A stretch of 64,000 nt of DNA from Tianweitania sediminis (lineage in GTDB: Bacteria > Pseudomonadota > Alphaproteobacteria > Rhizobiales > Rhizobiaceae), in contig NZ_JAGIYY010000001.1 in NCBI RefSeq assembly GCF_017813335.1, forward strand, positions 744,001-808,000, written 5' to 3'. Below are positions 7,746 to 18,289 of the stretch, one piece after another; position 1 is the first letter of the stretch; each line of letters begins with the position of its first letter. Made by a program: the position numbers and the translations under genes. The notes under the pieces were generated by a model. It was given only the letters and a program-made list of their open reading frames with translations. It had not been told where the DNA came from and searched no databases.

Positions 7746-8336
7746 ATGGTTGCCGAACAGGAAGACCTGGAACATGAAAGTCGGCTGATCATCGATTGTC
7801 CGGTTTTGATTACCGATCGCCTCGTGATGCGCCCGCCGCACGAAGCTGATATCCCGGATCTCGTGCGATACGCCAACGATCGACAGCTGGCGGCAATGTT
7901 GTCGAGCATGCCGCACCCTTACCGCGAAACCGAAGCGCGCAACTTCATCGCCCGCTGGTCACCGGGTTCCAATGGCGTTGGTTATGCGCTGACGCGGGCC
8001 GAAGACGCCGGTTTTGTTGGCTGCGCGAGCATTTCCCCCGGCGCACAAGGAGCAGAACTCGGTTACTGGATCGGTCGTCCCTTCTGGGGACAAGGCTATG
8101 CGACGGAAGCCGCGCATGCTCTCGTGGATCTGATGTTTCGTGCCACCCAGGAAGATGTGCTCCATGCGTCCTGCCGCGTGGTGAATACCCCGTCGCGCCG
8201 CGTGATCCAGAAATGCGGCTTTCATTATGCCGGGCCCGGCATGGGGCATTCCCGCGTTTCCGGCCTGGTGCCGGTGGAGCGCTACCAGCTCGACCGCAAG
8301 ACCTGGATCAGCCTGCGCACCTGGCCGTTGAACTGA
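7746..8336 (+). CDS. GNAT-family N-acetyltransferase (RimJ/RimL-like)
   Basis: The 196-residue protein has the layout of ribosomal-protein-type acetyltransferases: ITDRLVMRPPHEADIPDLVR at the N-terminus, the acetyl-CoA region ELGYWIGRPFWGQGYATEAA, and SRRVIQKCGFHYAG near the C-terminus. The ATG at 7746 follows TGGAGGGA at a good distance. The longer frame from 7665 would include the rpmA terminator and is rejected. It sits between rpmA and obgE; the acceptor substrate is unknown. A hairpin GAGGGGC/GCCCCTC overlaps the stop codon (8335-8354). Confidence 0.85.
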   Translation: MVAEQEDLEHESRLIIDCPVLITDRLVMRPPHEADIPDLVRYANDRQLAAMLSSMPHPYRETEARNFIARWSPGSNGVGYALTRAEDAGFVGCASISPGAQGAELGYWIGRPFWGQGYATEAAHALVDLMFRATQEDVLHASCRVVNTPSRRVIQKCGFHYAGPGMGHSRVSGLVPVERYQLDRKTWISLRTWPLN

Positions 8337-8407
8337 GGGGCATTGCGGCCCCTCGCACTTGCCGGGCGCATAGTTTATTGCATCAAACGGCTGTTTGGCC
8401 GACCTGA

Positions 8408-9462
<1,055 letters not shown>

Positions 9463-9463
<1 letters not shown>

Positions 9464-10647
9464 TGCGGAAGCCGCTGTCGTCTTACCGCCGGATCACGGT
9501 GAAGATCGGCTCCGCGCTTCTTGTGGATCGGTCGACCGGCTTGCGGCGGTCGTGGCTGCAGTCGCTCGTGGAAGACATCCGCCAACTCGCGAAGGGCGGG
9601 GCGGATGTTCTCGTGGTGTCGTCGGGTGCCATTGCGTTGGGGCGCACCATCCTTGATCTCGGACGGCGGCCGTTGAAGCTCGAAGAAAGCCAAGCGGCGG
9701 CGGCCGTGGGCCAGATCGCGCTGGCTGGCGCCTGGTCGGAAGAACTTGCGCGCGCTGATCTGAAATCCGGCCAGGTCCTGGTGACGCTCGGCGACACGGA
9801 AGAGCGTCGCCGGTACCTCAACGCCCGCGCCACGATTGGAACGCTGTTGAAGCTGGGCGCCGTTCCGGTGATCAATGAAAACGACACCGTGGCCACGACG
9901 GAAATTCGCTACGGCGACAATGACCGGCTCGCCGCGCGCGTCGCCACCATGATGGGTGCCGACCTCCTGATCCTGTTGTCAGACATCGACGGGCTTTACA
10001 CGGCGCCGCCGCAGCGTGACCCCAGCGCGCAGTTCGTGCCCTTTGTGGAGCGCATCACGCCCGAGATCGACGCCATGGCGGGTGCTGCGGCCTCCGAACT
10101 GTCGCGCGGCGGGATGCGCACAAAGCTCGATGCCGGCAAGATCGCCACTGCGGCAGGCACGGCCATGATCATTACCCAGGGGGATCGCCTTCATCCACTG
10201 GCGGCAATCGATCGGGGCGAGCGCGCCACCTTTTTCCAGCCCTGGGCGCAGCCGGTGCGTGGATATAAGACCTGGATCGCCGGTCACCTCGAACCGGCCG
10301 GGCGTTTGACGGTGGATGCCGGTGCAATCAGCGCCTTGCTCGGCGGCAAATCGCTGTTGCCGGCTGGTGTAAAGGCGGTCAGCGGCCAGTTCGAGCGGGG
10401 CGACACGGTTGCAATCCTCGGTCCCGATGGCGCAGAAATCGCGCGGGGCCTTGCGGCCTATGATGCGCCGGACGCAAGCCGCATCGCAGGGTTGAAAACT
10501 ACGGAAATCGCGGCGGTGCTCGGATACGAAGCGCGCTCGGCCATGGTGCACCGTGACGATCTGGTGATGACGCGCACCGCGTCGAAGAGCGCGGCGTCCG
10601 GCATTGTTCCGCGACAACAGGAAGCAAGCCATGCTGAAAGCGCTTGA
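9463..10647 (+). CDS. proB: Glutamate 5-kinase
   Basis: This protein phosphorylates L-glutamate, the first step of proline synthesis. The 394 residues have an amino-acid-kinase domain with [17 protein letters not shown] and [20 protein letters not shown], then a C-terminal PUA domain (about residues 280-370). The ATG at 9463 overlaps the obgE stop by one base and follows GGGAG at 7 nt; a GTG one codon earlier (9460) is the alternative. It overlaps proA by 17 nt, so ObgE-ProB-ProA form one coupled unit. Feedback inhibition by proline is a family property. Confidence 0.97.
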
Positions 10648-11911
10648 AGTGAGCGATGTCGCCGCTCTGATGGCAGATCTGGGCTGTCGGGCGCGCGCGG
10701 CCTCCCAGATCCTGGCAATTGCAGCGCCGGAGGCCAAGCGCGAAGCGCTGCTGGCTGCCGCCCGGTTTGTTCGGGATGGTGCCGCGGTTATTCTTGAGGC
10801 CAACGAGATCGACCTTGCCAACGCACAAGACGCGGGCTTGAGTGCGGCGTCCATCGACCGGCTGACCTTGGACCCGACGCGGATCGCTGCGATGGCTGCG
10901 GGCATGGAAGCGATCGCGGAACTGAAGGATCCGGTCGGAACCGTAATGGCTGCCTGGGAGCGGCCGAACGGACTCCGGATCGAGCGCGTGCGTACCCCGC
11001 TCGGCGTGATCGGCGTCATTTATGAAAGCCGCCCAAATGTGACGGCAGACGCCGGCGCTCTCTGCTTGAAAGCTGGCAATGCTGTGATCCTGCGAGGCGG
11101 CTCGGATTCGGTGAACACGTCGGCTGCAATCCACGCCTTTCTTGTCCAGGGCGTCCAGGCTGCCGGCTTGCCCGCCGGTGCCATCCAGCTGGTGCCGACC
11201 ACCGACCGCGGTGCCGTGGGTGAAATGCTGAAGGGTCTCGACGGGAATGTCGACGTGATCGTCCCGCGTGGCGGCAAGAGCCTGGTGGCGCGCGTTCAGT
11301 CCGACGCCCGGGTGCCGGTGTTTGCCCATCTGGAGGGCCTTTGCCACGTTTATGTCGATCGCTCCGCCGAGCTGGACATGGCGATGAAGGTGATCGTGAA
11401 CGCCAAGATGCGCCGTACCGGCATCTGCGGTGCGGCCGAAACCCTCTTGGTCGACCGCGCTGCGGCAGACACACACCTCGTGCCGATGCTCGACGCCTTG
11501 AGCGCGGCCGGATGTGCCATCCGCGGGGACGACGATGTCGTACGCCGCTTCCCCCGCGCGCAAGTGGCTCGGGAAGAGGATTGGCGCACGGAATATCTGG
11601 ACGCGATCATTTCCGTTCGCCTGGTGGATGGGATCGAAGGAGCGATCCGCCACATCGCCACGTACTCATCCCACCACACAGAAGCGGTGATTGCGGAGGA
11701 TCCTGCCGTGGTGTCCCGGTTCTTCAACGAGATCGACTCGGCCATTCTTCTTCACAACGCGTCGACCCAGTTTGCCGATGGCGGCGAGTTCGGCTTCGGC
11801 GGCGAAATCGGCATTGCTACGGGCAAGATGCATGCGCGCGGGCCGGTGGGCGTGGAGCAACTGACGTCCTTCAAATATCGGGTTCATGGAACAGGCCAGG
11901 TGCGGCCGTAA
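10631..11911 (+). CDS. proA: Gamma-glutamyl phosphate reductase
   Basis: This protein reduces glutamyl-5-phosphate to glutamate-5-semialdehyde with NADPH, the second step of proline synthesis. The 426 residues carry the aldehyde-dehydrogenase-type fold with [20 protein letters not shown] and GGSDS, and the catalytic Cys in [33 protein letters not shown] occurs near the C-terminus. The ATG at 10631 (after AGGAAG) starts the family-typical N-terminus inside the end of proB. Confidence 0.97.
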   Translation: MLKALEVSDVAALMADLGCRARAASQILAIAAPEAKREALLAAARFVRDGAAVILEANEIDLANAQDAGLSAASIDRLTLDPTRIAAMAAGMEAIAELKDPVGTVMAAWERPNGLRIERVRTPLGVIGVIYESRPNVTADAGALCLKAGNAVILRGGSDSVNTSAAIHAFLVQGVQAAGLPAGAIQLVPTTDRGAVGEMLKGLDGNVDVIVPRGGKSLVARVQSDARVPVFAHLEGLCHVYVDRSAELDMAMKVIVNAKMRRTGICGAAETLLVDRAAADTHLVPMLDALSAAGCAIRGDDDVVRRFPRAQVAREEDWRTEYLDAIISVRLVDGIEGAIRHIATYSSHHTEAVIAEDPAVVSRFFNEIDSAILLHNASTQFADGGEFGFGGEIGIATGKMHARGPVGVEQLTSFKYRVHGTGQVRP

Positions 11912-11934
11912 CAGTGGCTTGAGGGGAGGCCCAC

Positions 11935-12366
11935 ATGTCAGCGCAGGGGGAAACACGGACAGCCACGGTCGAGCTGCGCAACATTGCCGGGACGCAGGCT
12001 GCGCTCGGCTGGGCGGGTGGGCACACGCTGGTTGTTGATCGCCCCGACGGGGTTGCCGGGGGGCTTGGTCTCGGCTTCAACGGCGCCCAGATGCTCGCGC
12101 TGTCGCTCGGCGGATGTTTTTGCAACGACCTGCGTTACACCGCCGAACAGATGGGCGTGGAGCTCGGCGCCGTTGCGGTCAGTGTCACGCTGACGCTTGA
12201 AGGCGAACCGCTGCTCGCGCGCGCAGCAAACATGCAGGTGGACTGCAGGCTCGTGGACGGCTCCGACGCAAGCGCTGTGATCGAAGCGGCGAAGGCCACC
12301 TGCATGGTCAGCAATTCGCTGCGCAAAGGCTTCCCCGTCACCATCAGCGAAACCGTTCGTGGCTGA
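11935..12366 (+). CDS. OsmC-family protein
   Basis: The 143-residue protein resembles the OsmC/Ohr family of thiol peroxidases. It has two conserved Cys contexts: one in LSLGGCFCNDLRYTAE on the central helix and one in KATCMVSNSL. GGGGAGG precedes the ATG. The family reduces organic hydroperoxides, but many OsmC-like proteins have uncertain activity. Its last codons overlap the nadD start by 8 nt. Confidence 0.82.
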   Translation: MSAQGETRTATVELRNIAGTQAALGWAGGHTLVVDRPDGVAGGLGLGFNGAQMLALSLGGCFCNDLRYTAEQMGVELGAVAVSVTLTLEGEPLLARAANMQVDCRLVDGSDASAVIEAAKATCMVSNSLRKGFPVTISETVRG

Positions 12367-12994
12367 ACACAACCGGATTGAAGGCGTGTCTCGCGCTTAT
12401 CTGCGGATGCCCTATGTCGAAAAGGGCATGGCGGTGGGCTTGTTTGGCGGGTCGTTCAATCCACCGCATGCGGGACATGCCCTTGTGGCAGAGATCGCGC
12501 TGCGCCGGTTGAGGCTCAACCAATTGTGGTGGATGGTGACGCCCGGCAACCCGCTCAAAAGCACACGCGAGCTGGCGCCACTTGCGGAGCGGATCCGCTG
12601 GTCTGAAGAGGCAACGGAAGATCCGCGCATCAAGGTTACCGCTTTCGAGGCCGCATATCAGGTGCGCTACACAGCCGACACGCTTGCCCTGATCAAGGCG
12701 CGCAATCCCGGCGTGCGCTTCGTTTGGATCATGGGTGCCGACAGTTTGCTGAGCTTTCATCACTGGCAGCGCTGGCGGGAAATTGCCTCGACCTTCCCGA
12801 TCGCGGTTGTGGACCGCCCAGGCTCGACCCTCTCGTTTCTTTCTTCCGTAATGGCGAAAACGTTCGACTACGCGCGCGAAGACGAGTCGGACGCGGAAGT
12901 GCTCGTGCAACAACAGGCACCGGCCTGGACCTTTCTCCATGGTCCGCGGTCCTCGCACAGTTCAACCGCCATCCGCGCCCGCAGGTCGCCCTAG
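12359..12994 (+). CDS. nadD: Nicotinate-nucleotide adenylyltransferase
   Basis: This protein converts nicotinate mononucleotide to deamido-NAD. It carries the nucleotidyltransferase motif GLFGGSFNPPHAGH (HxGH) near residue 30, WWMVTPGNPLK, WIMGADSLLSFHHW, and the C-terminal SSTAIR motif. The start is uncertain: GTG 12359 (overlapping the OsmC gene), GTG 12386 or ATG 12407 all leave the catalytic fold intact. The 211-residue form is given because rhizobial NadD proteins usually have 15-25 residues before the GLFGGS strand. Confidence 0.95.
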   Translation: MAEHNRIEGVSRAYLRMPYVEKGMAVGLFGGSFNPPHAGHALVAEIALRRLRLNQLWWMVTPGNPLKSTRELAPLAERIRWSEEATEDPRIKVTAFEAAYQVRYTADTLALIKARNPGVRFVWIMGADSLLSFHHWQRWREIASTFPIAVVDRPGSTLSFLSSVMAKTFDYAREDESDAEVLVQQQAPAWTFLHGPRSSHSSTAIRARRSP

Positions 12995-13060
12995 CCACTC
13001 GCGTCAGGCGGTGTCGCATTCCTGACGGCGTTTCCCCGTTGGCTGCAGCAGGATTGGACC

Positions 13061-14350
13061 ATGAGCCTTGCTGCGGAAAACCAGTCGAAAGCCTTTGCTC
13101 CCGTCGCAAGCGACGGGGCGGTCTGGTTTGCCATTTCCAGCGTGATTGCTTCCATGGCGCTGACGGCCGTGGGCAACGGCATGATGTTCGCCTTTATTCC
13201 GATGCGCCTCGGTTTCGGCGGCTATGATCCGGCCTGGGCCGGCAGCATCCTGACGGCGCTTTCGGCCGGCGGCATCGCCGGGTGCCTTCTGACGGGACGA
13301 CTGGTCAGCCGCGTCGGACACGCCCGATCGTTTCTGGCTTTCTCCGCGCTGATCATCCTGTCCAATGCGCTCGTCGGCGCAGCGGTCGACCCCTGGCTCT
13401 GGATGGTAGCCCGCGCCATCTACGGCTTTTCCATCTGCGGCATGTTCATCGTGGCGCAAAGCTGGCTGAACGATGCCGTTTCGAACGCCGTGCGGGGCAG
13501 GGTTATGGCGGTGTTCTACGTCGCTTATATCTCTGGCCTTGGCTGCGGCTCGCTTTTGGCCGGCTTCGTGGATCTCAGAACGGCAAGTGCATCGTTGATC
13601 TCCATCGGCATCACCGCTCTTGCTGCGCTTCCGGTCTGCTTGACCCGGCTGCCGCCGCCGCCCGCGCCGGAAGCGGCGTCCGTGGCGCTGCGGCGTGCCT
13701 GGCGCATTTCTCCCGTGGGTGTTGCCGGCATGCTTGCCGTGGGTGGCCTGTCCATGATGATCACCGGCTTTGCGCCGATCCATGCGACGGCCAGCGGCAT
13801 GACGCAGGAGCAGGTGGCGACCCTGATGTTTGCCATGCCAGTCGGAACCATGCTGTTTCAGCTGCCGTTCGGCTGGCTTTCCGATCGGACCGATCGCCGC
13901 TACGTGCTGATCGCGGCTGCCGCACTTGTTGTTGTGGCCGGTCTGATCGCCAGCTTCACCGATGGGAGCGGTCTGGCCTTGACCATCGCCATTTACGTGA
14001 TCTGGAGCGGCGCCAGCGAATCCATCTATTCCCTGTCGAACGCGCATGCGAACGACCGTGCGGACAAGGACGATCTCGTGCTGCTTGCCAGCACCATGCT
14101 GTTTGCCTGGTCGATTTCGGGTTTCGTGGTGCCTGGGCTCGGAACCGTACTCACCGCTTTTTTCGGCACCCAGTCGTTTATGTGGGTTGCGGTCGCAATC
14201 GGCGCCGCCTTTTGCATCTTCGTGGTGACGCGTGTATTGTCCACCGGCAGCCGCGCGCCTCTGCCCGGCCTCACTTTCGCACCAATGGCCGCGCAAACAC
14301 CTCCTGCGGTGGACCTCGCTTTTCCGACGGACGCTCCTCGTGCGGACTAG
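13061..14350 (+). CDS. MFS transporter (YcaD-like)
   Basis: The 429-residue protein has about twelve hydrophobic helices in two halves. An MFS signature occurs between helices 2 and 3 (GRLVSRVGHARS) and its echo in the second half (GWLSDRTDRRYVL). The short helix spacing and the PMRLGFGGYDPAWAG start resemble the YcaD subgroup of sugar/drug carriers. It lies between nadD and rsfS, which are often closer together; it shows no regulatory clue to its substrate. Confidence 0.82.
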   Translation: MSLAAENQSKAFAPVASDGAVWFAISSVIASMALTAVGNGMMFAFIPMRLGFGGYDPAWAGSILTALSAGGIAGCLLTGRLVSRVGHARSFLAFSALIILSNALVGAAVDPWLWMVARAIYGFSICGMFIVAQSWLNDAVSNAVRGRVMAVFYVAYISGLGCGSLLAGFVDLRTASASLISIGITALAALPVCLTRLPPPPAPEAASVALRRAWRISPVGVAGMLAVGGLSMMITGFAPIHATASGMTQEQVATLMFAMPVGTMLFQLPFGWLSDRTDRRYVLIAAAALVVVAGLIASFTDGSGLALTIAIYVIWSGASESIYSLSNAHANDRADKDDLVLLASTMLFAWSISGFVVPGLGTVLTAFFGTQSFMWVAVAIGAAFCIFVVTRVLSTGSRAPLPGLTFAPMAAQTPPAVDLAFPTDAPRAD

Positions 14351-14401
14351 TTTCCGCCGACAACGGGACTTCCCTGGCGCAAGTTGTGATCCCCTCCTGT
14401 C

Positions 14402-14431
14402 TTGAAACTGTAGTGGGTATGCGCCTATCTA
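14402..14431 (+). promoter_or_regulatory. Candidate promoter for rsfS-rlmH
   Basis: TTGAAA (14402-14407) and TATCTA (14426-14431) are 18 nt apart, about 60 nt upstream of the proposed rsfS start. An overlapping TATAGT (14430-14435) is a poorer fit in spacing. The position after the MFS stop supports a new transcript here. Confidence 0.3.
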
Positions 14432-14488
14432 TAGTGTGCGCCTGGCGTAAACAGGCGTATCCGTTGTTCCAATTCGAAAGGGAAGACC

Positions 14489-14899
14489 CTGAGAACAGCA
14501 CTACAGAGGAAGGCGGAAACCCCGCTTTCGCAGGTCGGGATCGGCGCATCGGCGTCAGGACCCTCCCTACTCGACACCATCCTTGCGAGCCTCGACGACT
14601 CCAAGGCAGAAGAAATCGTTTCCATCAACATCCAGCGCAAGTCGAGCCTCGCCGACCACATGGTTGTGGCGTCGGGCCGGTCCAACCGCCATGTCGGCGC
14701 CGTGGCCGAGCACCTTTTGAAGGCGCTCAAGGACAACGGCGTCCATGATGCACGCGTGGAAGGACTGCAAAGCGCCGATTGGGTGCTGATCGACGCCGGC
14801 GACGTGATTGTTCACGTGTTCCGGCCGGAAGTGCGAGACTTCTACAACCTGGAAAAGATGTGGCAAACGCCCGATCTCGAAGACGAGACGGTGCACTGA
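14489..14899 (+). CDS. rsfS: Ribosomal silencing factor RsfS (CTG start proposed)
   Basis: The translation contains the RsfS/Iojap core: TILASLDDSKAEEIVSINI, DHMVVASGRSNRHVGAVAEH, GLQSADWVLIDAGDVIVHVF and FYNLEKMW. RsfS binds L14 and blocks subunit joining in starvation. The first in-frame ATG (14660) would cut away the first ~57 residues of the domain region. Between the in-frame stop at 14432 and 14660 there is no ATG, GTG or TTG. CTG at 14489 lies 5 nt after AGGGA and gives a 136-residue protein of normal length, so I propose it as the start; this is inference. It precedes rlmH, as is common. Confidence 0.85.
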   Translation: MRTALQRKAETPLSQVGIGASASGPSLLDTILASLDDSKAEEIVSINIQRKSSLADHMVVASGRSNRHVGAVAEHLLKALKDNGVHDARVEGLQSADWVLIDAGDVIVHVFRPEVRDFYNLEKMWQTPDLEDETVH

Positions 14900-14920
14900 G
14901 CTTCATCTCGAAAGGGTGAA

Positions 14921-15403
14921 ATGCGGGTCGGGATCAACGCAATCGGCCGCTTGAAGGCCGGTGCGGAGCGCGACCTCGTCGCGCGCTACCTCGACCGCTT
15001 CACCAAGGCCGCACCACCTCTGGGGCTGGAGTTTTCCGGTGTAAGCGAGGCGGCGGAAAGCCGCCTTGGCAGCGCTGCGGAGCGGATGCGCGAAGAAGCA
15101 TCCCGTGTCGACGTCGCCCTAAGCGGCGGTGCAGCGCTCGTGCTGCTCGACGAGCGCGGCAAAAACGTCGGCTCGACCGCCTTCGCCCAACTCATTGCAC
15201 ATCAACGGGACGCCGGGACGCGCCAGATGGTCTTTGCGATCGGCGGCCCCGACGGACATGCGCCGGTTCTGCACGAAAAGGCATCGCAACTTATTTCATT
15301 CGGCGCCGCGACATGGCCACACCAGCTTGTTCGTGTCATGCTGGCAGAGCAATTGTACCGCGCCGCGACCATTCTTTCCGGGCACCCATATCATCGCGCC
15401 TGA
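14921..15403 (+). CDS. rlmH: 23S rRNA (pseudouridine1915-N3)-methyltransferase
   Basis: This 160-residue SPOUT methyltransferase carries LDERGKNVGS, FAIGGPDGH and the C-terminal knot HQLVRVMLAEQLYRAATILS followed by GHPYHR, all RlmH hallmarks. It methylates pseudouridine 1915 in helix 69 of 23S rRNA on the 70S ribosome. It follows rsfS by 21 bp with AAAGGG before the ATG, so the two are probably co-transcribed. Confidence 0.97.
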   Translation: MRVGINAIGRLKAGAERDLVARYLDRFTKAAPPLGLEFSGVSEAAESRLGSAAERMREEASRVDVALSGGAALVLLDERGKNVGSTAFAQLIAHQRDAGTRQMVFAIGGPDGHAPVLHEKASQLISFGAATWPHQLVRVMLAEQLYRAATILSGHPYHRA

Positions 15404-15510
15404 AACGTTGCCGGCCGGATCCTGCCAAGGACAGGAGCGCGGCCGTGCATGCATGGTTGATGATTCCTTTACAAAGGCGCGCTAGGGAAAGGGAAGGAGC
15501 GGCGGTCGGC

Positions 15511-16869
15511 ATGGTTGTTCGCAAGAAACTGGTTGGACGGAAAACAGGCGCGCTCCTTGCTGCGCTCCTGTTGCTGGCTGTGCCGTCCAGTCTTCTTGCG
15601 CAGGACGTCGCCTCGCAAACTGCAACCATCGACGATCCCGTGGCGGCCATTGAGGCTCGCCGCGCCGCCACCCAGGCGGATTACGAACGCGCGCTCAGCG
15701 AGATCCAGCTTTCGGAAGAACGGAAAGCCGCCATTGCTGCCAGCATCGCGACGCTGAAGAAGGACAATGCGTCCATCACGGCGGCGTTGATCCAGGCTGC
15801 CAAAACCGAAAAGAAGCTGGCCGAAGATGTGGAAGAGATCAGCGTTCGGCTGATTGCGCTGCGCGGGCAGGAAGACGGCATCAAGGCTTCGCTTGCAGAA
15901 CGCCGCGCGGTGCTTGCTGAGGTTCTCGGCGCTTTGCAGCGCATGGGCTTGAACCCGCCGCCGGCGATCCTTGTGAAGCCGGAAGATGCGCTTTCCTCCG
16001 TGCGTAGCGCGATCCTTCTTGGTGCCGTGGTGCCGGAAATGCGCAGTGAAACGGCCATGCTGCTCGCTGACCTGCGCGAGCGATCTCGCGTCGCCGCCTC
16101 CATCGAGGCCGAGCGCGGCCGGCTGACGCAAACGGCCAATGAACAGGTGGCGGAAAAGCGTCGCCTCGGCATGCTTCTGGAAGAAAAGCGTCGCCTTCAG
16201 GCGCAGTCGGAAACGGTTCTGGCGGCCGAACAAAAGCGTTCGGAGGAGCTCGCCGCGTCTGCGTCGTCCTTGCAGGACCTGATCGGCAAGCTTGAACAAG
16301 AAGGTCAAACCGCGCGGGCGAAGGCGGAAGCTGCGGCGGCTGCTGAAGCCGAGCGCCTGGCGCGGGCCGAAGCCCTGCTCGACCGGCCGGTGCCGGAAGC
16401 CAACCGTTTGGCGAGCATCCCCTTCGGCGCGCTGAAGAAGCAGGTCGCGCTGCCCGTCGCCGGGCGCCATGGCTCGCGCTTCGGCGACCCGGATGATAAC
16501 GGCGGCGTGAAATTCGGAGACACCATTACAACACAATCGGGCGCGATTGTTACGGCACCAGCAGCCGGTAACGTGTTGTATGCAGGCGCCTTTCGTTCTT
16601 ATGGTCAACTCTTGATCCTGGACGCGGGCGACGGTTATCATGTGGTTCTGGCGGGTATGGGCAGAATCAGCGTGACGCTTGGGCAGTCTGTGTTGGCAGG
16701 CGAGCCGATCGGAGCGATGAGCGAAACGAGGGTCGCCGGTCCTGTTTCGCTGAAGGACGGCAGCACCGGACCCGATCTTTATGTCGAGTTCCGGAAGGAT
16801 GGGAAACCCGTTGACCCGGCCCCTTGGTGGTCGGAGCGGATCGCTGGAAGGACTGCAAATGATTCGTAA
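15511..16869 (+). CDS. Murein hydrolase activator, EnvC-like (M23/LytM domain)
   Basis: The 452-residue protein has a signal peptide (positive start, ALLAALLLLAVPSSLLAQ), then long coiled coils (about residues 45-135 and 190-280) and a C-terminal LytM-type domain (about 320-445). The zinc-binding His of the first motif and the HxH of the last are not where active M23 peptidases have them (VKFGDTI; YHVVLAGMG). The domain is therefore probably non-catalytic and activates amidases at the septum, like EnvC. ATG 15511 follows AAGGAG; longer starts would add a non-signal stretch. It overlaps ctpA by 11 nt. Confidence 0.85.
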   Translation: MVVRKKLVGRKTGALLAALLLLAVPSSLLAQDVASQTATIDDPVAAIEARRAATQADYERALSEIQLSEERKAAIAASIATLKKDNASITAALIQAAKTEKKLAEDVEEISVRLIALRGQEDGIKASLAERRAVLAEVLGALQRMGLNPPPAILVKPEDALSSVRSAILLGAVVPEMRSETAMLLADLRERSRVAASIEAERGRLTQTANEQVAEKRRLGMLLEEKRRLQAQSETVLAAEQKRSEELAASASSLQDLIGKLEQEGQTARAKAEAAAAAEAERLARAEALLDRPVPEANRLASIPFGALKKQVALPVAGRHGSRFGDPDDNGGVKFGDTITTQSGAIVTAPAAGNVLYAGAFRSYGQLLILDAGDGYHVVLAGMGRISVTLGQSVLAGEPIGAMSETRVAGPVSLKDGSTGPDLYVEFRKDGKPVDPAPWWSERIAGRTANDS

Positions 16870-18184
16870 GCTGTCGCTGTTGTTCGCCGGCGCCCTGATG
16901 GGGGCATCGGCCATGAGCGTAGTCTACGGTGCGCCCGGCTCGACGGCCAACGCAGCTGGTTCGGAAACGTATCGACAACTCGCAATCTTCGGCGACATCT
17001 TCGAACGTGTTCGCGCCCAGTATGTCACGCCGCCGGACGACAAATCGCTGGTGGAAAATGCCATCAACGGCATGCTCACCTCGCTTGATCCTCATTCGTC
17101 GTATCTCAACCAGGATGCGGCGAAAGACATGCGCGTCCAGACCAAGGGCGAGTTTGGCGGGTTGGGCATCGAAGTCACGATGGAAAACGACCTGATCAAG
17201 GTCATCACCCCGATGGATGAAACGCCTGCTGCAAGGGCTGGCGTGTTGGCGGGCGATCTGATTGCCGAAATCGATGGCCAGGAAGTGCGGGGTCTGAGCC
17301 TCAACGAAGCCGTCGAAAAGATGCGCGGCCTTGTGAACACGCCGATCGACCTGACGCTGATCCGCGATGGCGCGACCGAGCCGATCAAGGTCACGATCAT
17401 TCGCGACGTCATTAAGGTGAAGGCCGTGCGGTTCCGCGTCGAAGGCGATGTGGGCTACCTCAAGATCAACTCCTTCACGGAAAAGACCTATGACGACCTG
17501 CAAGCGGGTATCGAAGCCATTCGCAAGCAGGTCCCGGACGACCAGCTGAAGGGTTACGTGCTCGATCTGCGGCTCAACCCGGGTGGCCTGCTCGACCAGG
17601 CGGTGAGCGTGTCCGACACGTTCCTCGACCGCGGCGAGATCGTTTCCACCAGGGGTCGCGACCCGCAGGACGTGTCTCGGTTCGACGCCCGTCCCGGTGA
17701 CTTCGTCAATGGCAAGCCGCTGATCGTGCTGGTCAATGGCGGATCGGCGAGTGCATCGGAGATCGTCGCCGGCGCCCTGCAGGACCATCGCCGTGCGACT
17801 GTGGTCGGCACCCAGTCCTTCGGCAAGGGATCAGTGCAAACCATCATCCCGCTGGCGGAAAACGGTGCACTGCGCTTGACCACGGCGCTGTATTACACGC
17901 CGGCTGGCAAGTCGATTCAGGGCAAGGGCATCACACCGGATATCAAGGTCGACCAACCTTTGCCGGATGAACTCAAGGGCCGCGACTTCAACCGTGGTGA
18001 GTCAGACCTGCGCGGACACATCAAGGGCGTCGAGGAAAGCGATGAGGGCTCCGGCTCCGCATCCTATGTTCCGCCGGAAGCCAAGGACGACATCCAGCTG
18101 CAGTATGCGCTGGATCTGGTTCGCGGTGCGAAGACGGATGCGGCTTTCCCGCCGAACCCGGACAAGGCCGTGATGAACCAGTAA
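16859..18184 (+). CDS. ctpA: Carboxy-terminal processing protease CtpA (peptidase S41)
   Basis: The 441-residue protein has an N-terminal signal/anchor (MIRKLSLLFAGALMGASAM), a PDZ domain (about residues 85-180), and the S41 catalytic core. The nucleophile Ser is in VNGGSASASEIVAGALQ and the general base Lys in GTQSFGKGSVQT. It processes or degrades periplasmic proteins. GGAAGGA precedes the ATG inside the end of the EnvC-like gene, so the two are translationally coupled; such proteases often act on cell-wall hydrolases. A strong terminator follows. Confidence 0.96.
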   Translation: MIRKLSLLFAGALMGASAMSVVYGAPGSTANAAGSETYRQLAIFGDIFERVRAQYVTPPDDKSLVENAINGMLTSLDPHSSYLNQDAAKDMRVQTKGEFGGLGIEVTMENDLIKVITPMDETPAARAGVLAGDLIAEIDGQEVRGLSLNEAVEKMRGLVNTPIDLTLIRDGATEPIKVTIIRDVIKVKAVRFRVEGDVGYLKINSFTEKTYDDLQAGIEAIRKQVPDDQLKGYVLDLRLNPGGLLDQAVSVSDTFLDRGEIVSTRGRDPQDVSRFDARPGDFVNGKPLIVLVNGGSASASEIVAGALQDHRRATVVGTQSFGKGSVQTIIPLAENGALRLTTALYYTPAGKSIQGKGITPDIKVDQPLPDELKGRDFNRGESDLRGHIKGVEESDEGSGSASYVPPEAKDDIQLQYALDLVRGAKTDAAFPPNPDKAVMNQ

Positions 18185-18206
18185 GGTCGGCAGCCTCGAG
18201 CTTTGC

Positions 18207-18240
18207 AAACATCCGGCGGAAGCCTTTCCGCCGGATGTTT
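18207..18240 (+). terminator. Intrinsic terminator after ctpA
   Basis: A perfect 15-bp stem, AAACATCCGGCGGAA (18207-18221) with TTCCGCCGGATGTTT (18226-18240), has a 4-nt loop. The T-rich 3' arm forms the tail. It ends the rsfS/rlmH/envC/ctpA transcripts. Confidence 0.88.
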
Positions 18241-18289
18241 GATTCCAGGGGCAAATCAGATCAACGACGGCAGCGGGGGCGAGCGCGCG

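Noticed and set aside
13004-14748. Long frames on both strands across the MFS gene (minus 13004-14296, plus 13282-14748)
   Set aside because: The MFS frame has clear membrane helices and family motifs; the others are frame shadows without domains.
15469-16914. 481-codon minus-strand frame opposite the EnvC-like gene
   Set aside because: Antisense shadow; the plus-strand gene has a signal peptide, coiled coils and a LytM domain.
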